Source of the DNA: Gordius sp. MW1
Lineage: Eukaryota; Nematomorpha; Gordioida; Gordea; Gordiidae
DNA: 64,000 nt
Direction: 5' to 3'
Assembly: GCA_964036665.1 (NCBI GenBank)
Contig: OZ038529.1
Span: 19,788,060 to 19,852,059 of the forward strand
A program made the translations under genes and the position numbers. The notes beneath the pieces were generated by a model, which was given only the letters and a program-made list of their open reading frames with translations, did not search any database and was not told where the DNA came from. Below are positions 1 through 10,245 of the stretch, piece by piece (the stretch's first letter is position 1; each line of letters opens with the position of its first letter).

Positions 1-535
1 TTTTGATAGAAAAACATGACCTATAGACTTTTATGTTGTAGTTAACAACAGTATATATTTTATCTTAGCAAAAAGCTGTATCTTTCTAGAAAAATGCATG
101 ATACTTGCATAAAGATGCTAATTATTTCCTTGAGTCAATGTTAATCTTGCCAGTTGACCTTGAATATATTTTATCCCAATTAAAAAAAGCTTCCACCTTC
201 CTTTCCATAAAGATGAAAGTTTTATAACAAAATTGAAATTGGATTTAACAAATATTAATTCCTATATTATTTATTAATATTTAAGCATTTAAATCACGCG
301 TTATAAGTGTTTTTCATCAAGTTATAAAAGGGAATGTTTGAAAACTGTGAATGGAAGATGTATAAGATTTTACAAAAAATTAGATCAGGTGGCCATTAAA
401 TCAGATAAGTTAAAATAAAGACTATTATTTTCTAGGTGGAGGGAAAGTCGTTGGTTATCAATTTATAAAACTTAAAATTTGATAATATTGACCATCAGAC
501 CTAACTATAATGAATTCCCAGCTACCTCTAATAAT
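1..535. other. AT-rich sequence, no gene seen
   Basis: Very AT-rich sequence without a reading frame that resembles a known protein, without splice-bounded exons and without clear repeats. It ends where the TTAC-rich terminal repeats of a hAT-like element begin. Confidence 0.5.
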
Positions 536-1010
536 GTTTATTACTAGAGCTGTTAATGTTACTTTTCCACAGTAACTAGTTAGGTTACAGTTACTTTCAA
601 TACACTTACAGTTACATTATTTCAAAAGTAAATGAATGCAATTCCAGTTATTTAACTGATGGAACTAATTACAATAAAAGTTACTAGGGTAAATTTAAAT
701 AAAAAACAATTTTTAATATAATTTATTCACATATTATAACACAAATATCAGGGCAATGTATATGGTGATTCGATTTAAATAGTTATATTCTATAATTAGT
801 TTAATAAGCTTATCCGCTTTTCACTAAATATTGGTTTACCAAGACTAAAAAGGCGCTCAACGGGGTCGCTGGATAGTAGGGGTACATTGACTTTAATAAA
901 AAGTTTTTATTTTGTAAAATTATCATCTATTTTTAAAGATCCATCATTATAATTCGCATTAATAAAAGTGTAAATGCACTCTTGGATCCTTTACTTGAAA
1001 GTTAAAAAAA
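536..1010 (-). pseudogene. Decayed hAT transposon end with transposase C-terminus
   Basis: On the minus strand, about 799-905 translates into the C-terminal dimerisation block of hAT transposases; the readable core is SSDPVERLFSLGKPIFSEKR. hAT transposases usually carry a P-S/A-x-x-ER-FS block followed by K-R here. Nothing upstream of it is readable, so this is only the last part of a dead transposase. Between about 541 and 700 the sequence is full of GTAAC and its complement, such as GTAACTAGTTA and TTACAGTTAC, as expected for hAT terminal and subterminal repeats. The same motifs recur at 3421-3531 and 4329-4350, so the element may once have reached that far, with younger elements inserted in between. 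Family: hAT. The element extent is inference. Confidence 0.6.
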
Positions 1011-1141
1011 TTAATTATGATACTTTTGGTTGTCTAATAGGATGGATTATCTATTTGAAATAGTATTTAAATATTGAAATTTAATCCGAGAAGGAAATTT
1101 AAATTAAAAGCGATGATCACAAACGACTTGGAAATATATTA

Positions 1142-2544
1142 AATGCTATTCAATTTATGGGCTCGCTTGTCGTTGTCCGTCCGTCGTCCGTCTGTCCGTC
1201 CAACAAGTATCCTTATTGCTGTTTAAAATCCCGGAGAGGCCAATTTTTTTTAATTAATATATTGTTCTTGTTAATATCATTGATAATATGACTTTTTGAC
1301 CGTGTCCTGGCTACTGACCAATGAAAAAAATGACCATTGGCTCAATTGTGAACCGAAATTTTTTTTTCTCGTTTTTTGTATGGCTATATTAGGTTAACAT
1401 TGATAATTACCCTATGCCCCCCTCCTACAAGGGCCTATGCCTCTACTGATATGAGTCCCTATGCCCCCCCCCTACAAAGGCCTATGCATCTACTGATGTG
1501 GGTTCAAATCCCGGCGAGGGCAAATTTTTCTTATTTTTCTTAAATTAATATATTGTTCTTGTTAATACCATTGATAATATGACCTTTTGGCCGTCCGCTG
1601 GCTGCTGACTAATGGAAAAAACGACCACGGGCCAAAGTGTATCAAATTCCTTTTTCTATATTTTAAATATAGGCTATTTGGCCGTTTGCTGGCTACTGAC
1701 CAATAAAAAAATTACCACTGGCCAAAGTGAGATTCAAATCAAATTTTTTCTCTAGATTATAATTATTGGCCAGTATTTGGCAGTCTGCTGGCTACTGACC
1801 AATGGAAAAAATGACCACTGGCCAAAGTGAGATTAAAATTGATTTTTTTTTCTAGATTATAATTCTAGGCTAGTTATTTGGCTGTCTGCTGACCATTTAA
1901 AATGACCACTGGCCAAAGTGTATAACGCATTTTTTTCTATATTATAATTAAGGCTATTTGGCCGTCTGACCAATGGTAAAAATAACCAATGGCCAAGGTA
2001 TGATTGAATTTTTTGTTTTGTTTTTTAATATCTTGTTCATACCATACATATGCGCATGATTTGAATAGAGTCTATAGTTATAAATCAAATTATCATGGGT
2101 CGCCTACACCAAATTGTTATTTATACAGCATCAAAAAAACTCTAAATTAAAAGTTGTACGTTTTGGAAGGATGACTATTGGCTTTTCCAAGGTCATACCC
2201 TCTATTTGCGTTCCTTTCGTCATTTTGATTAATTTGGAAGTTGATAAATAAGAATGAATGTAAGGAAACCTATTCCTAAATAAATAAAGGATTAATAAAA
2301 GATTTATATCAAATTTTATAAAAATTTAACATTTTAAATATTTGTATAAATAAATAACAAATCATTTTGCATTTTATAGGCATTCTCGCCCCTTCCCGCC
2401 TTTCTCGCCCATAAATTGCATAGCAAATATGCTAATACGGAGTATAGATGAGTTTCGTTCCCCCTTCCTTCCTGCACCTCCCTCCCTTCTTCCCTTCCCA
2501 CCCTTCCCTTCCCCCTCCCCCTTCCAACCAGGGCCGAAGGCCGG
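1142..2544 (+). mobile_element. Helentron-like non-autonomous repeat, copy A
   Basis: Most diverged copy of the dominant repeat family of the window. The left end at 1142 reads AATGCTATTCAATTTATGGG followed by a GTCCGTC microsatellite. The right end has the inverted copy of that motif (CCCATAAATTGCATAGCAAA, about 2410-2430), a C/T-rich tract and the terminal hairpin GGGCCGAAGGCC at 2531-2542. The body holds TGACCAATGG...TGACCACTGGCCA units. A tRNA-like B box (GGTTCAAATCC) lies at 1501-1511. It has no coding capacity. The layout of subterminal inverted repeats, microsatellite core and 3' hairpin matches Helentron-associated elements (HINE, Drosophila DINE-1 type); that classification is inference. 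Confidence 0.75.
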
Positions 2545-2571
2545 TTTTATTTTATTTTATTTTATTAATAA

Positions 2572-2905
2572 CTAGATAAACCCGGCAAACGTTGTTTTGC
2601 CATTTACCCGGGTGTATTAATTTATGTTGGAATTTTATGGCATATATGATGATAAAGCGGTTATTGAAGTAAAAATAAAATTTGATGTCTATAGGTTCTA
2701 CTTCTATTGTTCTATTTCCGTATACAGTGCAACGCGTACGAATACTCAAAAACTAATGGACCGATAGGCTCGAACAAATCTTCAAACATGCCCCGGAGTG
2801 TCAGGAGTAAACTGTGGAGTTTTGAGCTAAATCGGTCTGATAGTCCAAAATTGGTGGCGGCATATATATACACACACACACTTAGTTTCATTTTTATATA
2901 TAAGA
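2572..2905 (-). mobile_element. Compact non-autonomous Helitron (334 bp)
   Basis: Read on the minus strand, the element starts at 2905 with TCTTATATATAAAAATGAAA, the usual TC-plus-TATA-rich start of animal Helitrons, and ends at 2572 with CTAG. The 3' end is preceded by a GC-rich palindromic stretch around AACGTTTGCCGGG. The flanking bases are A on the 5' side and T on the 3' side, the normal Helitron A/T target, with no target duplication. It has no coding capacity. It sits 28 bp beyond the end of Helentron-like copy A. A related 5' end is found at 14629 on the plus strand. Confidence 0.8.
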
Positions 2906-3049
2906 TTATCAAACTTTAGTTAAATTGTTACTAATTTATGTTATATATTTTTTTATTTAATATATAAAAAAGTATCACATGGGTAAAATACATTGGTAAA
3001 TAAAAAAATACTATAAAAGAAAACGCGTTATAAACTAATTAGATGGCAT

Positions 3050-3415
3050 TGATCCGTGTATGGAAATCGTGTTGGATTTGACGATTTCCATAGTGATCTT
3101 TTGCCTGATGTAGAAGAATTCCTTAGGTTCTAAAGAAGAATTCGTCATCGCTTTCCCGATTTGTTTGAGGAAAGCGAGAGCCTCTGAACCTAGGTTGCCA
3201 ATAGTGGTAGCCACACGGGGATGAAAACTGTATTGGTGAGAGTGGAATATTTTTCGGCCTTTTTCCTCTCTGCCTTGATTATAAGGTCGGGGGAAGAGTT
3301 TGAGGGGGCGAAGATGTCGACCGTACTAAAATCCCATGTAAGATTTAGACCGCGGGACTAAGGTATGAGCGTTAGCTCGTCTTGTCTTTTCCCGTTGGTT
3401 GTACTGAGGGCGACA
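3050..3415 (-). pseudogene. Retroelement pol C-terminal scrap
   Basis: The minus strand shows pieces of a protein often found at the C-terminus of animal retroelement polyproteins. One frame gives WDFSTVDIFAPSNSSP followed by an A-E-x-K-K-A-E-K-Y stretch; the next frame gives FHPRVATTIGNLGSEALAFL. The shift between them, and the absence of any reverse transcriptase upstream, mark it as a relic. I recognise the block pattern but cannot assign the clade. It lies inside what may once have been a hAT element. Confidence 0.45.
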
Positions 3416-3420
3416 GGCTC

Positions 3421-3531
3421 TATTTAATGTAACTAATTACAGTTACAGTTCCCCTGAAGTAAAAGTAACTGATTACAATAACCTTTTTGAAGAAAAGGAA
3501 CTAGTTGCAGGAACTAGTTACATGTAACTAG
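3421..3531. repeat. GTAAC-rich subterminal repeats of a hAT-like element
   Basis: Dense, mutually complementary GTAACT/AGTTAC motifs, including GTAACTAGTTAC-like palindromes. They match the motif set at 541-700 and resume at 4329-4350 on the far side of the TIR element at 3532-4328, so the latter appears inserted within them. They probably mark one end of the decayed hAT element whose transposase tail is at 799-905. Confidence 0.4.
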
Positions 3532-4328
3532 TACGCCTGTGGGAAATATTTGAGATTTGATTCGAGATTTGATTCGAATCGAATATACATTTTGAGATTC
3601 GAAAATCCGAATCGAATCTTTGAAAAGGGATTCGAAAAATCAATTTTACTTGATGGTTGTTTTTAATATAACAAGACGTCAATATAATTGAGCTGTTCTC
3701 ATCTTTCCGCAAAATAGTTATTTTCCCCGATGACTAAATTTAAATTTTTTAATTACACAAAATATATTAAAAATAGCTTTTTACTTATATTATAAAGTTC
3801 AACTTCCAAAAAACTTCCAATGTTTTTGCTAAAATTTTAGGTCAACCGTTCTTTAATGGTAAATATTATTTTTATACTTTAGAGACTATGTTAAATTTAG
3901 ATAATTTTGATACTAAAGAAGAAAAAAAAGTTAATGGTCTGGGACAATTATAAGTCATCGAATTATGTTAACTGCAATCATTATGAAAGTTATTTTTTAT
4001 ATAACAAACAAAAGCTGACTAAAAAACAATTCTTCATTGTTTTAGGGATATCGATATTTTATCCTTTTCGCCTTTAATTTTTTTTTATTCAATCTTTTCG
4101 TTTTGAATAAATTTTTTGAAATGTTAAAATTGATTTAATGCAATATTGAGGAGTTAAAGGAACTTGAAAAATATTCGAATCGAATTCAAATCTTAAAATT
4201 TTTTCCAATCGAATTCGAATTCTTATTTTAATATTCGACGAATCTCTAATCGCATATTTATTTTTAAAAATCTCGAATCCGAATTGAATACTAAAAATAT
4301 TTGATTCGATTCGAAATCCACAGGCGTA
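3532..4328. mobile_element. Non-autonomous TIR element with ATTCGAATC subterminal repeats
   Basis: Ends are an exact inverted repeat: TACGCCTGTGG at 3532-3542 and CCACAGGCGTA at 4318-4328. Inside both ends run arrays of GATTCGAATCGAATC-type motifs in opposite orientation. The centre is AT-rich and non-coding. A second member at 52900-54337 shares the TCTGG/CCAGA terminal core and the same subterminal array, carries a hAT transposase tail and has an 8-bp target duplication, which places the family in hAT. Here the flanks share only TAGTA, so the target duplication is not clean. Confidence 0.7.
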
Positions 4329-4350
4329 GTAACAACTAGTTACTTAACAG

Positions 4351-4898
4351 ATCTATTTATTACACTTATCAGCCTCCCGATTCCGTATGGAGAAGTCCTT
4401 TTTGCGCATGTCTCACCCCCCCCCCCCCCCCCCCAATTTCATGAATTAAAATAGGAGCATATTGCAACAATTTCTAAGAAACTTGCTTAACTATCTTAAG
4501 TAATCCATACAACATTATGGCTTGGGAAATTAATCAAATTCTCTTATCACATTTTGGCTCTACCCAAATCTAAGGAAACAAACCTATAATAAATAATCAA
4601 AAATGAAATTTTGAGATCAATCTTTCCCTTGCAGATTATACACCCGATTAAAGAAAATTAATATTTTCGACTCTAAAACAAACATTATCTAAGATATTCA
4701 GGAATGTTTATTCATTTTAATATAAAAAGGGCAATTAGACTACTAGAGGAGAACAATCCAAATGCAACGCCTATTAAGGTATCATATGAACAACCTCTGG
4801 CAAGACACCTAAAATATTTGGTTAACTTAACCTTAGAATCCTCAGAAATTAGTGAAAATAGCCATTCCTTCCCAATCGACTCTTCTGCAGGTTTTTAT
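4351..4898. other. Intergenic; C19 tract and one unassigned open frame
   Basis: Contains a run of 19 C at 4416-4434. A plus-strand open frame at 4704-4889 (about 60 residues) is preceded by a CAG acceptor-like site at 4702 and ends next to a CAG|GT donor-like site just before the LTR. It could be an orphan exon, but I recognise no family and would not call it a gene. Confidence 0.3.
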
Positions 4899-5174
4899 TG
4901 TATATTAGGCTTTCAATTATATATATAAAAACTCTATATGCACGAACTAATATAATTTTAGTATTTATATGGTACGGTTGCGTAATATTGGGGTGATACG
5001 CGTGATAGTGGGGTGATATGCGTGATAGTGAGGTGATACGGGATGGTGGGATGATACGCGTGAAGGTTAGATGATACAAATTGTAGATGCAAAAGTAAAA
5101 ATTACGTCTTAGTGAGTGGCCGTGCTATACCCTTTGATGTTAGTCTTTGAATAGTGAGTGGCCGTGTTATAACA
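4899..5174 (-). repeat. 3' LTR of the old Ty3/gypsy element
   Basis: On the minus strand it begins TGTTATAACACGGCCACTCA and ends in CA, giving TG...CA termini. It is 276 bp against 235 bp for the partner LTR; the extra length is mainly tandem copies of a GATACGCGTGATAGTGGGGT unit around 4990-5060. Confidence 0.8.
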
Positions 5175-5242
5175 TCTCCTACCCCCTTAATTTAATCCAT
5201 ATCTTTCTACAGGTTTTCAGATTTGTGTTGATCCCCGGACAG

Positions 5243-6160
5243 TCAGTTTGGGTGAGGGTATAGGTGATTCCGGGGAGTCCTTAGCTGGGGTAAGGATGAG
5301 AATGGGGGTGTGAGGAAAACTGGTATATTATCGCTGGCTTCATCATGTGGAAGATTAATCTGTTGCGGAATGGTGGAGTCAAGTAGATCACTGGTTTTAA
5401 TATGTGGCAGATTACCCGGTTTTGGGTTAAAAATGTCAGCCAATAATTCTTCATTGTTCTGTTTGTCTGCGTTATCTAAAAACTTCCTAATAGGATCACC
5501 ATGTCTTTTCCATAACGCACCATTATCTATTTCGACCATGTACGATACTGGGCCTAAGATTTTTGTTATTTTTCCCGTTACCCATAAGATTTCATTGTTT
5601 GTAAAAGTTCTAACCCACACTCTATTTCCATTTATAAATTTCCGTTTGATGGGTGCCAACTTATCTTTGTCAAGCCCAGAAACATGTGGTTTGAGTAAAT
5701 TTAACAGACCGATTGGTTGTATCTTGATTAATGGATTAGCAGGAGTTAATCCAGTCGTTGGGTGAATAGTATTCCAATAAGAAAATAAAAAGTTAAATAA
5801 TTTACCATTTTCAAAATTTCTAGTTTTGTTCAAAAAATCTTTAAATATTCGGACAAAACGTTCAGCTTCTCCGTTGGATCGAGGATGATAAGGGCTGGAA
5901 TATGCTTTACGAATATTACTTGTGTTGCAGTATTTTTTAAACTCTGCGCTTGTAAATTGAGGTCCATTATCTGTAGTCAGGGTATTAGGTACTCCGAACC
6001 TTGAGAAAATAGATTCGAGAGCGTTTATAATGCACAACGTGTTATCGTTGTCATAGGAACCTCGGGCCATTTGCTGTAGGCGTCAATTAAAATTAGATAA
6101 TAATATCCATTAGTTGGTCCACAAAATCTGCATGTAACTTAGACCATGGTTTTCCCATTT
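5243..6160 (-). pseudogene. Ty3/gypsy integrase (C-terminal two thirds)
   Basis: Open over 5243-6070 (275 codons), with readable integrase sequence continuing to about 6160. The DDE core is visible: the first Asp in LILIDAYSKWPE just upstream of the longest frame, the second in TTDNGPQFTS, and the Glu in SNGEAERF. A C-terminal RVWVRTF...GPVSYMVE...WKRHGDPIRK segment is typical of gypsy integrases and ends the pol polyprotein. Integrase inserts the cDNA copy into host DNA. The frame is closed upstream and the zinc-binding N-terminus is not readable, so the gene is dead. Confidence is high for the family and low for any function. Confidence 0.85.
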
Positions 6161-6824
6161 TTTAGTTGCTAATTCTGTTGTACCAGTGAACCATTGTTGA
6201 CAATCCGTACAATTTTGAACATAACCTTATATGTCTTTATCAATACCCGGGTACCAGATATGTTGACGAGCCAAAATTTGTGAGCGACTAGTGCCTGGTT
6301 GTCCTAAGTGGATTAGTTTCAAAATGTTTTGCCTTAAGCCTTGAGGAATAATTATTCGGTATCCCCAAAATATGCAGCCCTTTAAGGTGGTGAGTTCTTT
6401 TTGGTTGTTACATTATTAGTTCTGAAGCAACTTTCTTAGGTCAGCCATGGAGTACATAGTTATAGACTAGCCCAGGATAGGATCTTTACGAGTATGACGC
6501 TCTATGTGACCGGATGTAATGGGAAAATGTTGAAATGGTTCTTCATAAATGGTGTATATATCTTCCCCTTCCCCTTGTTCTAGTGTTCCTTCAGATTGTA
6601 TCGGAAGTCTAGATAACATATCAGCCTGTGTATTTTCTTTGCCATTTTTCTATTTTATGGTATATTGATAGGGTGTTGTCAATAAGGTCCATTTCTGAAG
6701 TCTCGCTGAAACGGCCTGCGTACATCTTTGTTAGGATTGAATAGTGATATTTTGTGATTTGTTATTAATGTAAAATAGTGGTGATATAAATATTCCTTAA
6801 ATTTATTAAAAGCAAAAACACTGG
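6160..6824 (-). pseudogene. Decayed RNase H / integrase linker of the Ty3/gypsy element
   Basis: Stretch between the readable RT/RH and integrase parts. It falls where gypsy elements keep the RNase H tail and the integrase HHCC zinc domain. Stops and shifts break it into pieces too short to translate confidently. Confidence 0.45.
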
Positions 6825-7620
6825 CTAAAGCTTCTTTTTCAATCTGACTATAATTTTAGTATTCTCAGGATCAAAATGCATTAATATCGGGGCTTGGATA
6901 ATTGCTTTCTTAATGTTATTGAAGGCATTTGCGCAGTCTAGGGACCAATTCCAAGTTATTGTTTTTCTTAGCAGTTTATAAAGCGGTTGTGCTAAAGTAG
7001 AGAAATTTTTCATGAATTTTGATAGTATGTGGCCATGCCTAAAAAAGATTGTAGTTCTTTTATTTTAGTTGGGGCCGGTGCTGTTAAAATTGCTTTAGTG
7101 TTTTTGTCAGTTGTAAAAATTCCGTCTTCATTGATGGTATGCCCTAAGTATTCCACTTTTTTTTGCAAAAATCTACACCTTTATAATTTAATTTTAAGCC
7201 GGGTTTTTCCAATTTTTTAAAAACTTTTTTTAAATTTTGATTGTGGTCTTCTACCAATTTACCCGCTATAATAATGTCATCGAGGTAAACTACAATTCCA
7301 CTATAATTTCTAAATAAAGAGTCCATAAATCATTGAAAAATGGCTCAGGTAGTTTAGTGTATTTAAAAAGTCCACGATGTGTATTAATGGTTAATAGATT
7401 TTGAAAATTTTCGTTAACCTTTATTTGGAAGTAGGCGTCCTTAAGGTTCAAAACGGAAAAATATTTAAAACCGCATAGTTGTGCAAATATATCTTGAATA
7501 CGTGGCAAGGAATATTTTTCAATTAAGAGGTGCTTGTTTAAATCAAGGAAGTCGCCGCAAATGCAGATGTGTCCATTATTTTCAATAACCGTTACAATAG
7601 GTGCAGCGTGTTCGGCATAA
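6825..7620 (-). pseudogene. Ty3/gypsy reverse transcriptase and RNase H start
   Basis: Three overlapping minus-strand frames make up one reverse transcriptase. 7290-7508 holds LPRIQDIF-like and FSVLNLKDAYFQIKV (the first catalytic Asp block). 7144-7326 holds IVVYLDDIIIAG, the YLDD active site. 6825-7013 holds the FSTLAQPLYKLLRK and NITWNW-like join between RT and RNase H. Frame changes near 7320 and 7010 and a stop at the far end show the gene is disabled. The enzyme would copy the element's RNA to cDNA. Confidence 0.85.
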
Positions 7621-7835
7621 TTTTAGGTTTTAACATATAGGGAATAGGTCTAGGACGGAAAAACCGCGGACACAACTTATTTTTTAATTTAAGCGTCGCC
7701 TCATAACCCACTACCCCTCCCAGTTTATTTTCAAAAACAACGGATATTTTTTAACAATATTATTTGACAAAACATCATCGTCAGTGTGATTAATCATCTC
7801 GTGCAGTTGGAAATTGTTTCTCTCTCAATTCCCGT

Positions 7836-8075
7836 CTAGCTGACGTAAGATGTGTGGGACCAGTCTCTTTCCAAAATGTTTTGACCGTGCCCATCAACGA
7901 CGTGATAAAAGAGTTGATAGGTTGAGTCCTGTTCTTTAACGTTGACATTCGCCGTTCCATTTACCGGTATGGGTGTACCATTGTAACCCCTTAACACAGT
8001 ACTACAAGGTTGAGTAGCCAGGTGAGCCCCATTGATAGAATTTATTAAGGTCACAGCAGAGCCTGTATAAATTTA
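7836..8075 (-). pseudogene. Ty3/gypsy aspartic protease with lost catalytic Asp
   Basis: The minus strand reads YTGSAVTLIN at about 8035-8070, where retroviral-type aspartic proteases have DTGS; the catalytic Asp codon now reads Tyr, and an in-frame stop lies two codons before. Further on, YNGTPIPVNG and the ILERDW block (usually I-L-G-R-D-W) are the familiar C-terminal flap and helix of the domain. The protease would process the gag-pol polyprotein; this copy cannot. Confidence 0.7.
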
Positions 8076-8532
8076 AAAATTTAAAACATGTTCATTTACT
8101 TTCAATCTATAAAGTGGGCGTGAAGCGTCTCCTTCCAATTGAAAATGTGTCAATGACGAAACCTGTTTGGAACGGCATATCTTTCCGATATGACCTTGGC
8201 TATGGCATTTATAACATGTTTCAAATCGGAATTTAAATTGGAACGGAAAGTTACCCCCACATGCGAAACATTTAACATTTGGTATTGGCTGTTTGGTCAC
8301 CGTACGAATAGGCTCTAGATGTTGCGTCAATATATGGCTTTGAAAACTTGCTCGTTCCATTGATGGCAACATCCAGCGCCCCTTGCCAGGTCAGGTTATC
8401 CACAATCAACAGTCGCTCTACAATCTTACCATTTTGTAACCCAGCCACAAAACGATCCCTTAGGTCGTCCTCGAGGCTTGCACTAAAATTGCAATTAATC
8501 AAAAAGCTCTTTAACCTCGCCGCAAAAGAATT
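8073..8532 (-). pseudogene. Ty3/gypsy gag remnant with zinc knuckle
   Basis: A minus-strand frame enters directly from the 5' LTR at 8532 with LEDDLRDRFVAGLQN, a capsid-like block of gypsy gag. After a frame change it continues to a nucleocapsid with CYKCHSQGHIGKICRS, a CCHC zinc knuckle (C-x2-C-x4-H-x4-C). A preceding CFACGG pair hints at a second, degenerate knuckle. Gag packages the element RNA. The N-terminal half is absent because the LTR abuts mid-gag. Confidence 0.75.
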
Positions 8533-8767
8533 TGTATATTAAGCTTTCATTTATATATATAAAAACTCTATATAATATAATTTTAGTATATATATGGTAG
8601 AGTTGCGTGATAGTGGGGTGATACGTGATGGTGGGATGATACGCGTGAAGGTTAGATGATACAAATTAGGGTAGATGCAAAAGCAATAATTACGTCTTTG
8701 AATAGTGAGTGGCCGTGCTATACCCTCTGATGTTAGTCTTTGAATAGTGAGTGGCCGTGTTATAACA
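8533..8767 (-). repeat. 5' LTR of the old Ty3/gypsy element
   Basis: Partner of the repeat at 4899-5174. Minus-strand start TGTTATAACACGGCCACTCA at 8767 and CA end at 8533. Shared landmarks include GTGAGTGGCCGTGCTATACC and GATGATACGCGTGAAGGTTA. Internal sequence directly follows in the gag frame rather than a primer binding site. Confidence 0.8.
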
Positions 8768-8867
8768 GTTTTGATGGTATCAAACCAATTTATCTTCTAA
8801 ATTATAAAAAAATATCGATTCTTCAGTTCTACTTGCTGCACTAATTAAATTTTGCAATGTAATTATT

Positions 8868-8925
8868 AATCACTACATACATACATAAACATATATACAT
8901 ACATACATACATACATACATACATA
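8868..8925. repeat. CATA microsatellite
   Basis: Run of CATA/TACA tetranucleotides, slightly interrupted near 8888-8900, about 55 bp long. Confidence 0.9.
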
Positions 8926-9180
8926 CTAGTGTTGTAAAAAACCAAGGGTTTCTATTGGCCGCCTGCAAGCGTTGGCGTTTATTTTCACCCAACCTGTGTC
9001 AGGTAAATTTTCTTTGGAGGGCTTTGGCGTTTGGCGTTTTCGTATAAAACACCCAAAGCGTTTTGGGTGAATTTTTTTGGGGCACCTTTGGCGTTTAGCT
9101 TTGGGTGTATTAAACACCTAAAGGGTTTGGGTGGATAATATTATTAACCTTTTGGTTTGGTTTGGTCGTTTTGGGTGGGG
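8926..9180. repeat. TTTGGCGTTT/GGTTTGGGTG-rich subterminal-type repeat block
   Basis: Begins TAGTGTTGTAAAAAACC and then carries many near-copies of TTTGGCGTTT, TTTGGGTG and their complements. Such short motifs in both orientations behind a TAGTGTTGTA start resemble the subterminal region of a hAT element. No opposite end was found in the window. Confidence 0.35.
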
Positions 9181-9429
9181 CATGCAGCAAATATATCAAT
9201 TTGTTAATATTGTTCATCATATTTGCTGAATTTAGATTTAGGTAATGAACTTTTAATTAAGAAAATAAAAATAAATGTATCATGACGTTCACTGAGTTAA
9301 AACTTTTCCCATTGTGACGTCATAATGTAAAGTATTATAATCTAATCTCTAGTAAATTATAGTTAATTATTATGCCTTATAGAAGTAGGTAGTAAATCAA
9401 TATGTTTTATTTATGAAAAAATTATTGTG

Positions 9430-9800
9430 AAGATTTGCCCCCCCCCCTCTTTATTTTTTACCCTCTTTCTCACCTGGGGAGGAACGACGGGCAGGTGGGG
9501 TGTTTGCCCCCCCCCCCCTTTTTTACCCTCTTTCTAATGCGGGGAAGAGGGGGGGGGCAGCGGGGTGTTTTGTCCCCCCCCCCTAATTTTTTACCCTCTT
9601 TCTCACCCGAAGAGGGGGGGGGGCATGGGGGTTTTTGCCCCCCCCCCCCTAATTTTGACCCTCTTTCTCACCTGGGGAGGAACGGCGGGCAGGTGGGGTG
9701 TTCCCCCCCCCCCCCCCCCCTATTTTTTACCCTCTTTCTGATGTCGGGGAGAGGGGGGGGGGTGATTCGCCCCTCTTCTTATTTTTTACCTTCTTTCTGA
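9430..9800. repeat. 66-bp tandem repeat with alternating C and G tracts
   Basis: Six units marked by CCCTCTTTCT at about 9461, 9526, 9594, 9659, 9730 and 9789 (steps of 59-71 bp). Each unit has a C tract of about 9-20 and a GGGG-rich half such as GGGGAGGAACGGCGGGCAGG. C-rich and G-rich segments alternate on the same strand, so adjacent halves can pair. Long open frames across it are produced by the repeat, not by a gene. Confidence 0.85.
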
Positions 9801-9825
9801 CCCGGGATAACCGGAAAGCCCTTTT

Positions 9826-10245
9826 TAACCCTTTCAATATATTTTTGTGAATTTTTGCGGTTAAAGTGGTGACAAATGTCATAATCAACATTTTCTATTG
9901 AAATTAATATTTTTTTTTGAAAATAGACTTATTATATGACTAAAATATGTTCTACTATAAGAAAATATATTTTTGGGAAGATTTGCGGTCACAGTGGTGA
10001 CAAATGTCATAATCAACATTTTCTATTGAAATTTATAATTTTTTTGAAAATAGACTTATTATATGACTAAAAGATGTTCTACTATTAGAAAAAATATTTT
10101 TGGGAAGATTTGCAGTCACAGTGGTGACAAATGTCATAATCAACATTTTCTATTGAAATTTATATATTTTTTTTTAAATTTACTTATTATATGACAAAGA
10201 TTTTCTAATATTAGAAAACATATTTTTGAAGATCTGCGGTCAACA
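9826..10245. repeat. 128-bp tandem repeat, about 3.3 units
   Basis: The landmark GTGGTGACAAATGTCATAAT recurs at about 9866, 9994 and 10121, a step of 127-128 bp. Each unit continues with AACATTTTCTATTGAAATTT and a TTATTATATGACTAAAA stretch. The last unit is partial and more diverged. It directly follows the 66-bp array, so the two may form one satellite-like block. Confidence 0.85.

Larger units (their letters stand above)
4899..8767 (-). mobile_element. Old Ty3/gypsy LTR retrotransposon, 5'-deleted
   Basis: Two related long terminal repeats (8533-8767 upstream, 4899-5174 downstream) flank gag-PR-RT-RH-IN remnants on the minus strand, in the order typical of Ty3/gypsy. The polypurine tract AAGGGGGTAGGAGA lies next to the downstream LTR. 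The upstream LTR runs directly into the middle of gag, with no primer binding site or gag N-terminus, so the 5' internal region is deleted. The LTRs differ by several indels, including extra copies of a GGGGTGATACGCGTGATAGT-type unit, and pol is broken in many places: an old, dead insertion. No clean target duplication was found. Confidence 0.85.

Noticed and set aside
4704-4928. 74-codon plus-strand frame next to the old LTR
   Set aside because: Possible exon by its borders, but no family recognised and the end runs into the LTR; not called as a gene.
9435-9800. 121-codon proline-rich open frame
   Set aside because: Lies entirely in the 66-bp C/G-tract tandem repeat; composition explains the open frame.
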